NCBI RefSeq assembly: GCF_040183065.1
Contig: NC_091117.1
Location: 121,354,226 to 121,418,225 of the forward strand
Reading direction: 5' to 3'
Length of the DNA: 64,000 nucleotides
From: Periplaneta americana
Lineage: Eukaryota; Arthropoda; Insecta; Blattodea; Blattidae
The notes below the pieces were generated by a model that was not told the origin of the DNA, searched no databases, and saw nothing but the letters and a program-made list of their open reading frames with translations. Below, in pieces: positions 32,176-43,638 of this stretch. Numbering within the stretch: position 1 is the stretch's first letter; each line of letters starts with the position of its first letter. The translations under genes and the position numbers were made by a program.

Positions 32176-32650
32176 TACATCCAGGAAAAAAAAAAAAACT
32201 GGGGGGGGGGGAGGAAATTGAATTTATAAAGAAAGTTTCATATAGGAGCAAGGCATTAAAACGCAGAAATTGATAGTAAGACTGTCTAACTTTTTTAATT
32301 TTTAACATTAATTTGTGACAGTAAGTCTTAATTATTTAAGTTTTTTCCAAGGTATCTAAGTTTTTTAACTTTTAACAAAGAGAACAACTTTTTTAACCAC
32401 ACCAACCATGCTGGTTGCCAGTTCCAAGTCTGTACAAAATGGAAGGGAAAATCTTGTACCGGAAAGTTGTATGTCTTTGTGGTAGTTCACATTATGCCTT
32501 TGTGGCAATTCACTTATAACTTTTTTGCAATTCACATATTATGGCTTTGTGGCAATTCACATATCTCACACTGACCCAACCGCAATTTTGTGGCAATTCA
32601 CCGTTCCCGACTGGTAGGCCTACAGTACATGGCAATATTTAATTAGACAA

Positions 32651-32895
32651 GCGGCGTAGCACAGTCGGCTGAGGCGCTTGACTACTGATTTGTTTTGCTC
32701 GGACGTGGGTTCGATTCCCGCTTAGGCTGATTACCTAGTTGGGTTCTTTCCGAGGTTTTCTCCAACTGTAAGGCGAATGTCAGGTATTCTATATCTAATT
32801 CTCTGTCTCATTTCGCCAAATACCAGCTCGCTATCACCAATTCTATCTACGCTAAGTAACCCAGTAATTGATACAGCGTCGTTAAATTAATAAAC
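32651..32895 (+). mobile_element. tRNA-derived SINE, plus strand
   Basis: The head GCGTAGCACAGTCGGCTGAG is a tRNA A box, and GTGGGTTCGATTCCCGC is a near-perfect B box about 40 bp later. The body runs TTACCTAGTTGGGTTCTTTC, CGAGGTTTTCTCCAAC and GGCGAATGTCAGGT, then the tail GATACAGCGTCGTTAAATTA. It is the most complete of the SINEs here and shares its core with those at 28345 and 46488. Confidence 0.85.
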
Positions 32896-32899
32896 TATA

Positions 32900-34455
32900 T
32901 AATTAGCTTAGCAGAGTTTTTTCCATGTTAGAGACAGAATTTTATTCATTTTTAAGAAATATTTTGTTTAATTTCTCTCGTAGAGTGTTCGCAAATGCGA
33001 CCTTGAGCTTTCAGCTAATTCTTTTGCAAACCCATATGGATATATAAATATCAACAAATATAAAGTTGTGTTATTTAAAAATTATGGAGCTCATTTCGAA
33101 AGTAATAAAAAGCGTTAAATATATTCCTGTATTGTTGGAAAGTTAAAATTTCAGCCATGCATACTTAAAATTATTAATTTAAGCAATTTTGTTTGTTATT
33201 AACAGGTTATTGAACAGAGTAGGCGCTATATTTATTTTCCAATTTTGGAATTTCGTGTTCAACTAATTCTTTGACATTTTCTATTCTATTAATCACTTGA
33301 ACACATGAAACAAGGCTGTAACACTAACAGCTGATAATATAAAACAAAGGAAAGTGTAAAGTGATGTCAATGCTTTAAACATAGATAGCTGCTGCCATCT
33401 CCCATTTGTTGCATAAACAACACGAGTCCAAGAGTGATGTTAATTACGCAAAGAACATGAAAATGGGAATACATTTGAAATACTATGACTAATGTTATTA
33501 ATGCTTTAGAGACGCATCTACTATGTAGGTACGAATGCTGTACAACATTTAACTCAATTTAGAAAAAATTGGGCTCATGTTATTTATGTAACTATCGATT
33601 CAAGAGAGAGAAACAAGACGTATAATTACTGACAAAAACCGACACGGAAAACATCTGGGGTTCGATTTAAGTAAACTGTAATCATGCAAGGGACAGATGA
33701 ACAGTTTTTAGTTAGTTCTAACCGATAAGATTTTATATAAGAAACAATATATTCCTGTTCTGGTAACTTGATTATTAATAATGAAGCGATTTGAAAGTGG
33801 TTATGCTAAGCGAAGTAAAGCAAAATAACGAGAAAATTTTGACACTCCGAAGTAAAGTTCATGTAGACATTTTTCAGAGGTTTGTTTGTTTTTTTTTATA
33901 TAATCTTCATGTCTTGTAGAGTTCAGAAATATCGAATTATTTTGAAAACCTTGCAAGTTTTATAAAGGAAAACTTATTTCTGCAGAACTGATATCTGAAT
34001 ATCACCATTTTTCTGCGTTTATGAAAATGGATGAAATTTTTGCAATAATATGTTGGAGATGATTAGGATTAAAAAGATCTTAATATTCATAACTAGAGCT
34101 CGGATTTTATGTAATTACATATTCTATTTCTATGTAAGTAGCTATAAGAAAAGTTAAAATGGCGACTAATCGCACCAAAGAGATCATTATTCAGAAGTTT
34201 TAAGTTACATACTTTTACACATTTTGGTGCATAATAAATATTTTGGAATATATTACATATTTTACATATTTTGAAGGATACTGCATATTTTGAAAGAATA
34301 TACATTTTTTCACCAATTTTCCCTCTCCTTAACTCAAAAGTTACACGTTTTAAAATTGTTTTCAAAGCTTGTGCCTTCGCCTCTAATGCATAAAAATAAT
34401 TGAAAATATTAACGTATTCTGTCAAAGAAATGGACATCACTTTTCCATGCTAACA
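32900..34455. other. intergenic, nothing recognised
   Basis: AT-rich sequence with no repeat family, TIR or coding motif that I can support. Confidence 0.5.
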
Positions 34456-34689
34456 TTTTGTGTATCCCTTAAGGAGTAACGGTACGGTAAGAACAAATAC
34501 CAATACGAAGGGTGGGTCATTGTACCTCTACCGCGGTGAAGGAACGAGTGAAAGTTATCCTGTGGGTATGACCGTTTGGTACAAACACCCCCAATCAGTT
34601 GCTCTGAGAGAAAACAGTAGTTCTTTGAGTTTTCTTGAGAAGCTTATTCCGACATCAGGTGATAAAACTAGCTAGTCTACTGTTATGAC

Positions 34690-35250
34690 CCCAGTCGCAT
34701 CTAAGTTAAAAGATTGGATATCAATTGACGATGCCTTTACTAATGACGGCAAAATCGTGCTGTGCAAATTGTGTGACAAACACATTTAAAAACCAAACTT
34801 CATGTCGCAAATAAAAAACGTGCTCCGTCGAAAAAACAAGTTCTTCTTGCACAAGTGGTGCTGGAACCTTCTTCGTCTTCTACCAGTAAATTAATAAAAA
34901 TTAGTCATGGCAGTGGTTGCTGCAAACATACAGTGGTATAAACTTGGAGTAGCGAAGTTTCAAGCATTCCTACGCAAATTGCGACTTCAATATTCCGGAT
35001 GAATCAACACTCCGGAAAAATTATATTGACACGTGGAAGCGATTAGAGCTTAACTAGGCGATTCCTACGTATGGGTTGCCGTTGACGACACAGCCAATGA
35101 TCGCAGAAAATATTGAAAAATATTTAATTATTAATTGAGGCTGTAGGTGGAAGGTCATGTTGGTCGCTGTGCTCTTTTTCCGAAGAACTCGTTTTGGAAC
35201 TCTCTATACCTTAAAATGGCAAGCCTGAATTTTTTAATACTTGTTACCCC
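34690..35250 (+). pseudogene. hAT-like transposase N-terminal/DUF659 region, heavily decayed
   Basis: Codons in mixed frames read SKLKDWISIDDAFTNDGKIV and LCKLCDKHI (a BED-like zinc finger start). Next come ANIQWYKLGVAKFQAFLRK and PDESTLRKNYIDTWKRL, then GDSYVWVAVDDTAND, where the first catalytic Asp motif 'iwvsvDETtD' is expected. This order matches the CGGBP1/DUF659 group of hAT-like proteins, whose opposite end survives at 629-890. Several frame changes and stops make it non-functional. Confidence 0.55.
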
Positions 35251-35270
35251 AGTATAGTGGCAGCACTATA

Positions 35271-35320
35271 TTGCCACAAAACTGCGGTTGGGTCAGTGTG
35301 AGATATGTGAATTGCCACAA
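35271..35320. repeat. inverted copy of the MULE terminal motif
   Basis: GGTTGGGTCAGTGTGAGATA followed by TGTGAATTGCCACAA is the reverse complement of the block at about 32548-32595, with only a few differences. It may be the left end of another copy of the same MULE family whose body is not recognisable here. Confidence 0.6.
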
Positions 35321-35654
35321 GACATACACATTTGCCTGCCTTCTTACTAGCGCAGCACTAGACTTGGGGAAACTCAGTTGAAAACTGTAGTGTGCACTGA
35401 AGGCGGCAAAACGCCCGCCAAGATTCTCTATTGTCAGTGACAAAGCTTTTTGAGAACTGCCAACTTCATGCATTGTAATGTAAACTTTCTTTTTTGGATA
35501 CGATGGAAGCATAAAAGTTTACAGGGAGCATTAACAACATAACTGTGACAAATGAATATCTATATATACATACACACGTGATTTATACAATGAGTCGAGC
35601 TTGTAAATTAGTAAACTTACATTTAACGTTTTTCACGTCAAGTTCAGCTGTAAA

Positions 35655-35933
35655 ATGTCGTCTGCTATTCAGCAAGTATCAACACCCCTAAAATGGCACG
35701 CAGCTAATTGGACTGTTCCTAAACTAAAGAGGCTTGGTGGGCACGGCAAATACAGTGCCCAAAGCACACGGTCTGAGGCAAAGAGCTCCGCCTTCCTACA
35801 ACTCACACCCCCATCCCTTCCTCGTCCATCGCTGGGCACGAGAAGAGAGAGCCCATTTTATTACCTGTTCAGAAAACTTGGGTTTCGTAGACTACTACAC
35901 ATTCTGAAAACATTAGTAGCAATGAAAATGTGA
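35655..35933 (+). CDS. unrecognised 92-codon ORF
   Basis: It has an ATG start and reads MSSAIQQVSTPLKWHAANWT and VPKLKRLGGHGKYSAQSTRS, with a Pro/Ser-rich middle and a basic, Leu-rich end. There is no family match from memory, splice site or promoter. It lies between a MULE end-like repeat and a hAT-like end, so it is more likely a transposon fragment than a host gene. Confidence 0.2.
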   Translation: MSSAIQQVSTPLKWHAANWTVPKLKRLGGHGKYSAQSTRSEAKSSAFLQLTPPSLPRPSLGTRRESPFYYLFRKLGFRRLLHILKTLVAMKM

Positions 35934-36004
35934 AACACTTTAAGTTATTATTTCATAATGCAATTAAATAGTATTATAATATAGTCATAATACGATAATA
36001 AAAA

Positions 36005-36054
36005 TCACTGGGAGGGCACGTGCCCGTGTGCCCCTTAATAAAAGCCGCCCCTGC
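36005..36054 (-). mobile_element. hAT-like element end
   Basis: In reverse complement this reads CAGGGGCGGCTTTTATTAAG, then GGGCACACGGGCACGTGCCC. A CAGGGGCGG start is typical of hAT termini. The partner end was not found, so the element cannot be delimited. Confidence 0.4.
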
Positions 36055-36525
36055 GCATATCATATTATTGCGATGTACCGAAGTACATATGATATTTCCG
36101 TGCAGGAATTCTGCGTTATCATATGATGAAGAATCGGATGATTAAACCTTCTCAATACAGGTTGCATTGCCCCAGAGAATTATAAGATAATACGGGCAGA
36201 GCATAAGCGAATACTTATTCAATATATTCGCGGCTACACTCCATATCTGGAGGCCGCCTCCTTTATCTGCAACATGAGAATGCACCATGCCGTGGTAATA
36301 GAGTTTATTGAACAAAAATCTAAAATATTTTGTTGTAATTGTGCATGTTTTCCCAGGGAAACTGTAGTTTTTTTAAGCTCTATTTTTTTTTTTTTTTTTT
36401 GTAAAACTAAGTAATAATGGCTGGATAGCTAATGCGCAAAATAACAGAAAATTATAATAAAAAAATTGTTTCTATACCGCAAAAGCAACATTTACAATTC
36501 CGCACAATTCATCTGAAACCGTAAT

Positions 36526-38103
36526 ACCACAGTCTACTATATACAGTCACGAAGCTTGGGGTGATTTTTTTGCACTTCTCGCGATAGTTGCTAGCTGCTT
36601 GGAGCGCTGTGAGTACTAGGAACAATAGACTGTGTCACTGCCATCGTGATCTAATACAGGCCGTAAGGCAGACCATGTGACTCGCTTAACCCGATCACAA
36701 AGGGCGGCGTTTCAACCATATAAATTAATTGGAATGCATAAAGAGTAACATATATTTCTCTAAAATGTAGTGTAATTGCATTAATAAAATTTAAAACAAT
36801 GATTAGGAGTCACTTCAGACATAGGCCTAATTCCTTGCGAGTTAAGGTGTAATATTATTTTTGGTATGAAATTTACGTTGTTCGTATGTGTAATACCTGA
36901 ATTTATTTCGATTAAATATTGCGAAATTCTTGTACATTCATTTATGCACGATTCAATAATTTTCAGTTGCACCGCACGAATATTTAAATATGTTGAAATT
37001 ATAGGTTATGTTTACTGTACCAGTTGCCCATTTCTGTCTAATTTTAGTGGTCTCCAATGCCCTGCCACTACATATGTATGTTATGTCAATGAAAATTACA
37101 GGTTATGTTTACTATATTTAACTTATATTCCTATATTCGCAATTATACATTATAATTAAACATAATGTCATGTATGGCACCCGTCACATTCTATTTGTCT
37201 GTATTTTAATACTACAATTGAGTATTGAATTATTGTATTTATCTACTACCTAAGAGACGAAGAAACACAATCGCAACTAATTTCATAGGAATGGTATGGT
37301 AAATTTTCTGTCTACAATTAAGGAAGGTAGATGTGCTAAATTAAAATCACAATATAAATTCGTTTTTATTGAACCTCAAAATAGCTTCCATTCTAAATTA
37401 TGTTGATGCGAACAGATTATGTTAACACGTAAAATTCTCTTCACATTAAATTAACACAGTTTCGTAATTATTTCTGCAACATATTACGCAACAAGAAGTA
37501 AACGGAACTTATGGATACATTACACTAAATAAAACTTAGCAATGATACGCAATAATGTTATAATATAATATTTCACTGAGCTCCATACACTGAAATAGAA
37601 AACCCGAACATACATTACGGCCTGGTCTAGATCGAAAAGGCATTGACTGTGCCGTATTTCGCTTTGTTGTGAAAAGTTGTGTAAACTGTGAAATGTTCGT
37701 TATCGGTTGTAATAACTGTCAATGGCTAAAATACAATAATTTGAATGATAATATGGGACAAGAAGACGTTTGTGGTACTATAAATATTGTAAGAAAAAGA
37801 GGTCAGAGTTATCCTTCTTCCGAAAGATCCAGGAAGGTGAGTTTATAAAATATAATACTTTATGAAAATAATATATAAACCTTATTTCATATTTCAATAG
37901 TGGAAGGAAAGTGTTAGTTTTTTCAAAAGAATACGATATCGAAAGTACAATACATTTTATCGTCTGCTGGGGAAAGGGTCTGTGATGAGGCGATAGTAGC
38001 GATCCTGGTGGTTAGCAACTATCTATGGATGCGTATTTAAACTGTCTATGTTTGCATATTTAGTAAGTATTGAGCTTCGTGACTGTATATACTAGACTAT
38101 GGT
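36526..38103. mobile_element. DNA transposon with 31-bp terminal inverted repeats, family unknown
   Basis: ACCACAGTCTACTATATACA at 36526 and its continuation to 36556 match the reverse complement of 38073-38103 at 29 of 31 positions. TAATA flanks the repeat pair on both sides, one base in from the left end and one base in from the right, so the exact boundary and target length are unclear. No transposase is recognised inside. Confidence 0.6.
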
Positions 38104-38289
38104 AATACTAAATTTATTCTAACGCATTCTGTACTGGTGAAGATGGCGCTGATGAATATGTGTTCGATGTTCGGTGTAGATGGCGCTGAACGGGGCGGGG
38201 GTTCGATGTCTCCATAACCACAGTTGAAAGAAAGTGTTGCTGTTGGAAGGAAGTGCTGGCTGTGATAGGAAGCGAATTTAAAGTGAAAT

Positions 38290-39452
38290 GGCATTTATAA
38301 GAACGGTCAAATCGTGGCGTGGAATGCATTGTTAAGGACAATTTCAAATATAGAAAACAGCGTAAAATGAGTACGGGTAATATTTCGTGGAGATGCATGG
38401 GAAAGAAATGTGCCGCAATTTTACAGACTAATGCAGAAGTTAGTGAAATAGTATAACTAGAGACTTGCATGATCGTGAAAATAAAAGCGCTAGGGCTATT
38501 GAATCACATAATTTGCGGGCAAATTGTAAAATAAAAGTGTGTGAGGAAATTACTTTACAACCCAGTAAAATAATACTCGTACGAACAGAATTATCGAGGT
38601 CAGATACTTCTAATATTCAGAGAATGGAGACAGTCAAACTTCGATTAGCATTGTACACAGCCCGGAGGAAAGAGATGCCCACTCACCCTCGCAATGTAAA
38701 TGAGGTATTAGAGCAGTTAAACAGTTTAAATATTTTAACAAATCGAGGCGAAAGGTTCTGTTTTGTAGACATCGAAAATAAGGCAGTAATTTTTACTTGT
38801 GGATGAAATTTGTAGTTTTTATGTAGTAATGCGCGCAATATATTAGCGGATGGAACATTCTACGTTTCACCAAAACGCTTTCATCAGATTTAGGCCTATG
38901 CTATACATACATATTATACTACATTGGGGTACGTGCAAGTTGCTTTTTGTTTACTGTTATCGAAAACTGTATCAGCTTACGAATGCATGTGGAAATGTAT
39001 TCGTGATTTGTGTAGTGATGATTTTTTTAATCCTGAAATCATACTCACAGTTACCGGTCTCTTCTTTGGAGCGAGAGGCACTATTCCGAAAGCCTTTGTA
39101 AAGTGGAGGGAAAAATACAAGCTGACGAGATATCTTCAAGATGCCATCGTCACCACCATTATAAAATTTTCTATGGCGATATTTCGTCAGCATCTTTATG
39201 GCGTACATTCAATTTAAATTATACTTGGTTCTATTTTTTTTCTTATATCTTAATCACTTTTGTCTGAAACCTGTTTATATAATTTTCCATTTTAAATTTT
39301 ATTGTGAGCTATTCTGTGTCGCAGGACAAACCCAAAATATTGGGTCAGACCAATAAATTAAATTAATTGAAGTTGCTGCTCATAATGTAGTCGAAAAAAT
39401 GTTCCCTAACATAACCATTAAAGGCTGCAGTTTTCATTTAGGCTAGACGTGG

Positions 39453-39501
<49 letters not shown>

Positions 39502-39534
39502 GTAATAGTAATAGTAATAGTAATAGTAATAGTA

Positions 39535-39571
<37 letters not shown>

Positions 39572-40140
39572 TTTATTTTAGCTGGCAGCTCTTCCACTCA
39601 AGCAGCAAAAAGTATATATACATATGCATGAACTTACAAAGAATTCAACAATTTGATTTAGATGAGAGTTACATGTATAGCCTACATTAGTTATTTACGA
39701 ATTAAACAAAATGCTATGAACTATTAATTAAACACTGAAAACACTGGTATAGGAAGATATTTTACCTGGGACTTCGCTCTGAATATACCAATCCTAATTC
39801 CGAAGTAGGAAAGTTCCTGAAACATATGTTCGATTTAAAATATGTACCTATATGCACAGTAGGGGATGCGTTTGTTGAGTTGCGTAGCATTGCAGTTAAC
39901 GAGATTCCTAGACTATGTAGGCCTAATTGAAAACTATGTAAGTAAAGATGCTAAATTCTCTCCTAAATTGTGGGCCAGTATACCAGCAGATGAAATCAGA
40001 ACAACAAATGGGGCGGAATCGTTCCATCGTCATTTGAAAAGACAATTTTACAAACCTCGTCCCTCTATCCATGAATTTACGGAAGTGTTACAGCAACTGC
40101 AGAGTGGAACGTATCTTTCTTTCAACAGTGCGTTATAACA
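38290..40140 (+). pseudogene. second MULE transposase with FLYWCH finger, split by a LINE insert
   Basis: Near 38310-38460 the reading is GIVKDNFKYRKQRKMSTGNI, then SWRCMGKKCAAILQTNAEV, a clear FLYWCH finger. 38465-38806 continues with VKLRLALYTARRKEMPTHPR, LEQLNSLNILTNRGERF and ENKAVIFTC, colinear with the MULE at 30925. The catalytic segment at 38840-39230 is worn. VEKMFPNITIKGCSFHL near 39392 is the 'FP...i.GC.FHl.Q' motif. A 288-bp LINE fragment interrupts at 39450. Coding then resumes with LGLRSEYTNPNSEVGKFLKH and TVGDAFVELRSIAVN. KFSPKLWASIPADEIRTTNG, ESFHRHLKRQFYKPRP and FTEVLQQLQSGTY follow to 40137. Frame changes and stops show it is dead. Confidence 0.8.
39457..39744 (-). mobile_element. 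5'-truncated LINE 3' end inserted in the MULE transposase
   Basis: It is flanked by identical TGGTATA at 39450-39456 and 39745-39751. The minus strand matches 7440-7690 (GTGTTTAATTAATAGTTCAT, ACATGTAACTCTCATCTAAA), ending GCCAGCTAAAATAAAT and a trinucleotide tail that appears here as (AAT/AGT)n at 39457-39570. Removing the insert and one target copy restores MULE codons TWYRKIFYLGLRSEY in one frame. The closing stem-loop of this LINE family is deleted in this copy. Confidence 0.85.
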
Positions 40141-40639
40141 GAAAAACAAACAGACGTGACCAAGATAATCATCGTGTTGCAACTGAACTATGGAGGAAAT
40201 ATAGGCCTAAGTGATGAATTATTATTACTGGAGTATTGCACTTCGGTTCCAGCCCATCGTACTGTAGACAAACGGCATACCGGGACAATCACTGGACAGT
40301 GTGCTTTAAAGGTAAGTTGTACATGTATTAATTTTATTTAAGGATCTATTAATTTAAGGGCTTGAAATATTTTGCGCATTTGCAATCCGTCGTTTTGCGG
40401 GAAAGAAAGTATGGAATTCTTCGGATTAGCAGTACCTATTTGCGTAAAAGTAAGCCGCCGGTAACAGTGAGGGGTTGAGGAACAATCTTGGTAAGGTCAT
40501 GGGATAGGCTACGCATTCAAAGCGCACCCAGATAGATTTTTATGTAGTAACGAAAGCGCACCAAAACCTACCAATGAGAAGCGCACAAGACTTAGTGGAC
40601 TTGATCAGCGTTTTACAGCAAACGGACAGCAGAGTTTGC

Positions 40640-40960
40640 AATTTTTTCGACTACATTCTTTAAACCTACATCGCGGAAGATAGTTTCTTTCTTCCTGTAT
40701 TTTGGGCTTACACGGGTTTACACACTACTCGTACAAGCAATAGTGCCGAATGCTTCCACGAGCATCTCAAGAAGAATTTTTATACGACTAATCCATCAAT
40801 TCACATAGTCATTGATGTATTAATAACATTTCAGGCTGAAACATATTTTAAATTTCAATGTACCAGCAGGAAGCAATGCACAAGAAGGCAACAAATGAAA
40901 TTCATATAGTATATTCGTAAATGTCAGGAGTAGTACGACAGAAAAAAATGTCAGCCGATT
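40640..40960 (+). pseudogene. third MULE transposase fragment (C-terminal)
   Basis: The reading is FDYIL-TYIAEDSFFLPVFWA, then NSAECFHEHLKKNFYTTNPS, then IHIVIDVLITFQAETYFKF. The motif order (TYI, FW, N-A-E-C/S-FH..L...FY, P-I-...-L..FQ..TY) matches the ends of the two other MULEs in this window. The sequence differs enough to be a separate, older copy. No N-terminal part was seen. Confidence 0.65.
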
Positions 40961-40964
40961 ACAG

Positions 40965-41254
40965 TTTCTAAAGGAGGTCAGTCGACTAAATTTGCCATAA
41001 ACTGAAACCGCAGACTGTGTCTACATGACTCAAAAGATTTTAACGCACAGAATGTTTAACTACAGCTTCTATTAATTAACCCTATATTCTAACCCTATTT
41101 TTTCAAATTTTCAAATTCAAATTTATTTACAATTTACATTTGAATTGCATACATGTGAATAGATACCCGAAATGAGCATAATGCTCGTGCTCGGGTACAG
41201 TCCAGTAGTCTACATAAATTTTACAGGGTTCAAATAAATAATGCTGATGATATA

Positions 41255-41312
<58 letters not shown>

Positions 41313-41359
41313 GAATAATCGTGACAGAAATGATACAAAGATTGTAATTCAAAATAATT

Positions 41360-41400
<41 letters not shown>

Positions 41401-42075
41401 CAAAAATATTTACAATAATAAAATAAATACCAAGACGGATAAAATAAAATATAAAACCACTAGCGAGAGTTAACACAACTTAAATAAGCATATAATAACC
41501 GGAAAAAATGCCAAACTCGAAAATCAACAGAAAAGTTCGTTGTATCGCAGACGACAGCAACCACCGTATTGACATTGTGCTGTGCATTAATGGTAGTAGT
41601 GGGGAGCTGAAAGTCTACGTAACTGCCGTTCTCTTCGAATCTTCTCGTAAAATCATGGGAAGTTAATGCTGAAAAAGCAAAATGTCTACGAGTCAAACTG
41701 TTCATTATTACCAGGATAAATACAAATAATACTGAAATATATTAATCGGGTTTCAGTTATAGATCTCTCCTTTTGTGCAAGAGGTATCATATCAAAATAT
41801 TTTATGAATGGCGGGGAAAATATAAATTTCAATAACTTTCTAGTGACAAGATATAGTGACAAGTACAATCAAGTGTATCTGTGGCGATGCTAAGGAATCA
41901 TTTATTGGAGATATACACTGTTATTAATTAAGAAAATGATCTATTTATATTTATTACAATGTTTTATCTTATAGGGTACATGCATAAGATAAATACAATA
42001 TAAATTAGTACCATATAATGCTAGTAACACTTAAAAAATTTATAATAAAATTTATCAAATATCATACAAACATTT
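40965..42075. other. intergenic with (AAT)n microsatellites
   Basis: (AAT)n runs lie at 41255-41311 and 41364-41398. Otherwise nothing is recognised. Confidence 0.6.
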
Positions 42076-42079
42076 TCAC

Positions 42080-43603
42080 TTTATTTTTAAACTTAAGAAT
42101 GTGTAAATTGCTTAGGTCTGGATTATTTTCCAATACTGAATTGTATAGTCTTGGTCCATAATTCCTACTGTGTCTTAATCCAGCTGTAGTGTGGCATTTA
42201 GGTTCTGCCAAGAGAGTTGGGACATTTCTTTTGGTATTATGTATATATTATAAAATTCATTCGAGTTTTGTGAAAATAAGTTAGTAATGTATGTTTATAT
42301 ATTTGCTCAATTTTTAGTACTTGGAATTCAGAATAAATAAATTGTGTCGGATAATCAAGTGGTTTATGCAGACAAATTTTGATGATACGTTTTTGTAGTA
42401 ATATTAATGGAGTTAAGATAGTCTTTGTCATTCCACCCCATCCTATTATTCCGTATTGGATGACTGATTGAAACAAGGCTAGATAAACTACACGGAGAAC
42501 ATAGATAGGCATATATGCACGAAGGGTTACAAAGTTGTGAATTGTTTTCCGTAACCTATTACATAATATGTTACATGTTTATTCCATCTTAAATGTTGAT
42601 CAATGACAACACCTAAGTATTTTACTTGCGTGGATTCTGTCAAGGAAGAGCAATTGCAATCAATCAAGTTTATGTTACTGCAATTGTGTATTTTTAAATT
42701 TGTATCCTTATCGAGTTTGACTTTTCTCAGACTAGAAGCCGTTAATGTAAAAGGAACTGCAGTTGTTTTTGAATTGTTCAATGAGAGCAAATTTTCATCT
42801 AACCATTTCTTAATTATATTTATACCTCTATTAGCATTTAGGTAGGTATCATTCCAATTCGATCCACTAAAAATTACGGCTGTATCATCGGCATATGCAA
42901 ATATATCTCCAGATGTGTTTCCTATATCAATATTTAGCAAGTCATTGATGTATATTAAAAATAGTAGTGGGCCTAAAACTGTACCTTGTGGCACACCTAT
43001 ATTTATATTACGAATTTCACTGTGTTGGTCGTTAAATTTCGTTAATTGGGATCTGTTGCTGAAGTATGACTTAAATAAATTTAAAGCGATTTCTTTAATA
43101 CCGTAGTCATGAAGTTTAGAAGTGAGTATATTATGGTCTACAGTATCAAAGGCTTTTTGAATATCTAGGAAAACTCCCAAACATTTTTTACCCGAGTCTA
43201 ATTCTTTGATAATCCTTGATGTTACGTTCATAATAGCGTCGTCTGTGCTAATGTTAGTACGGAAGCCAAACTGCTTTTGACTTAATAGACTGTTTTTTTT
43301 TCTAAGAAATTAATTAGCCTGCTTTAGTACATTTTTCTAATAGTTTAGAGACACTTGGTAAGAGTGAGATGGGTCTGTAGTTACTGAGATTGTTTCTGTC
43401 ACCAGATTTGTATATAGGTATTACTACAGCACATTTAAGATCAGTTGGAAATACACCTTGTGATAAACACAAATTAAAGACATGGGTTAGTGGTTTCGAT
43501 ATGGGTTCAATAATCATTTTGAGTGTTCTAGTAGTGATACCATCAACACCCGGAGCCACATTATTTTTTAAAGTTCTTTATCACTTACGGGAAACATGAA
43601 CAT

Positions 43604-43638
<35 letters not shown>

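Larger units (their letters stand above)
27971..32602 (+). mobile_element. MULE-type transposon with FLYWCH transposase, carrying nested LINE and SINE
   Basis: Both outer regions carry repeated GTGAATTGCCACAAA-like motifs in opposite orientation: 27971-28105 on the left and about 32461-32602 on the right. Matching blocks are GGTGAATTGTCACAAAA and GAGATATGTTAATTGCC on the left, and their counterparts read from the right end. The transposase lies at 30925-32175. Between the left end and the transposase sit a SINE, a minisatellite and a 5'-truncated LINE on the minus strand. A clean 9-bp target duplication was not seen, so the exact ends are uncertain. Confidence 0.5.

Noticed and set aside
32651-32740. 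Functional tRNA gene
   Set aside because: A and B boxes are good, but the sequence continues into a SINE body shared with two other copies, and the acceptor stem is not closed.
37640-37850. THAP-type zinc finger exon inside the 36526-38103 element
   Set aside because: Only a weak 'LLPKDPGR' resemblance in one frame. The Cys spacing and the rest of the domain do not fit.
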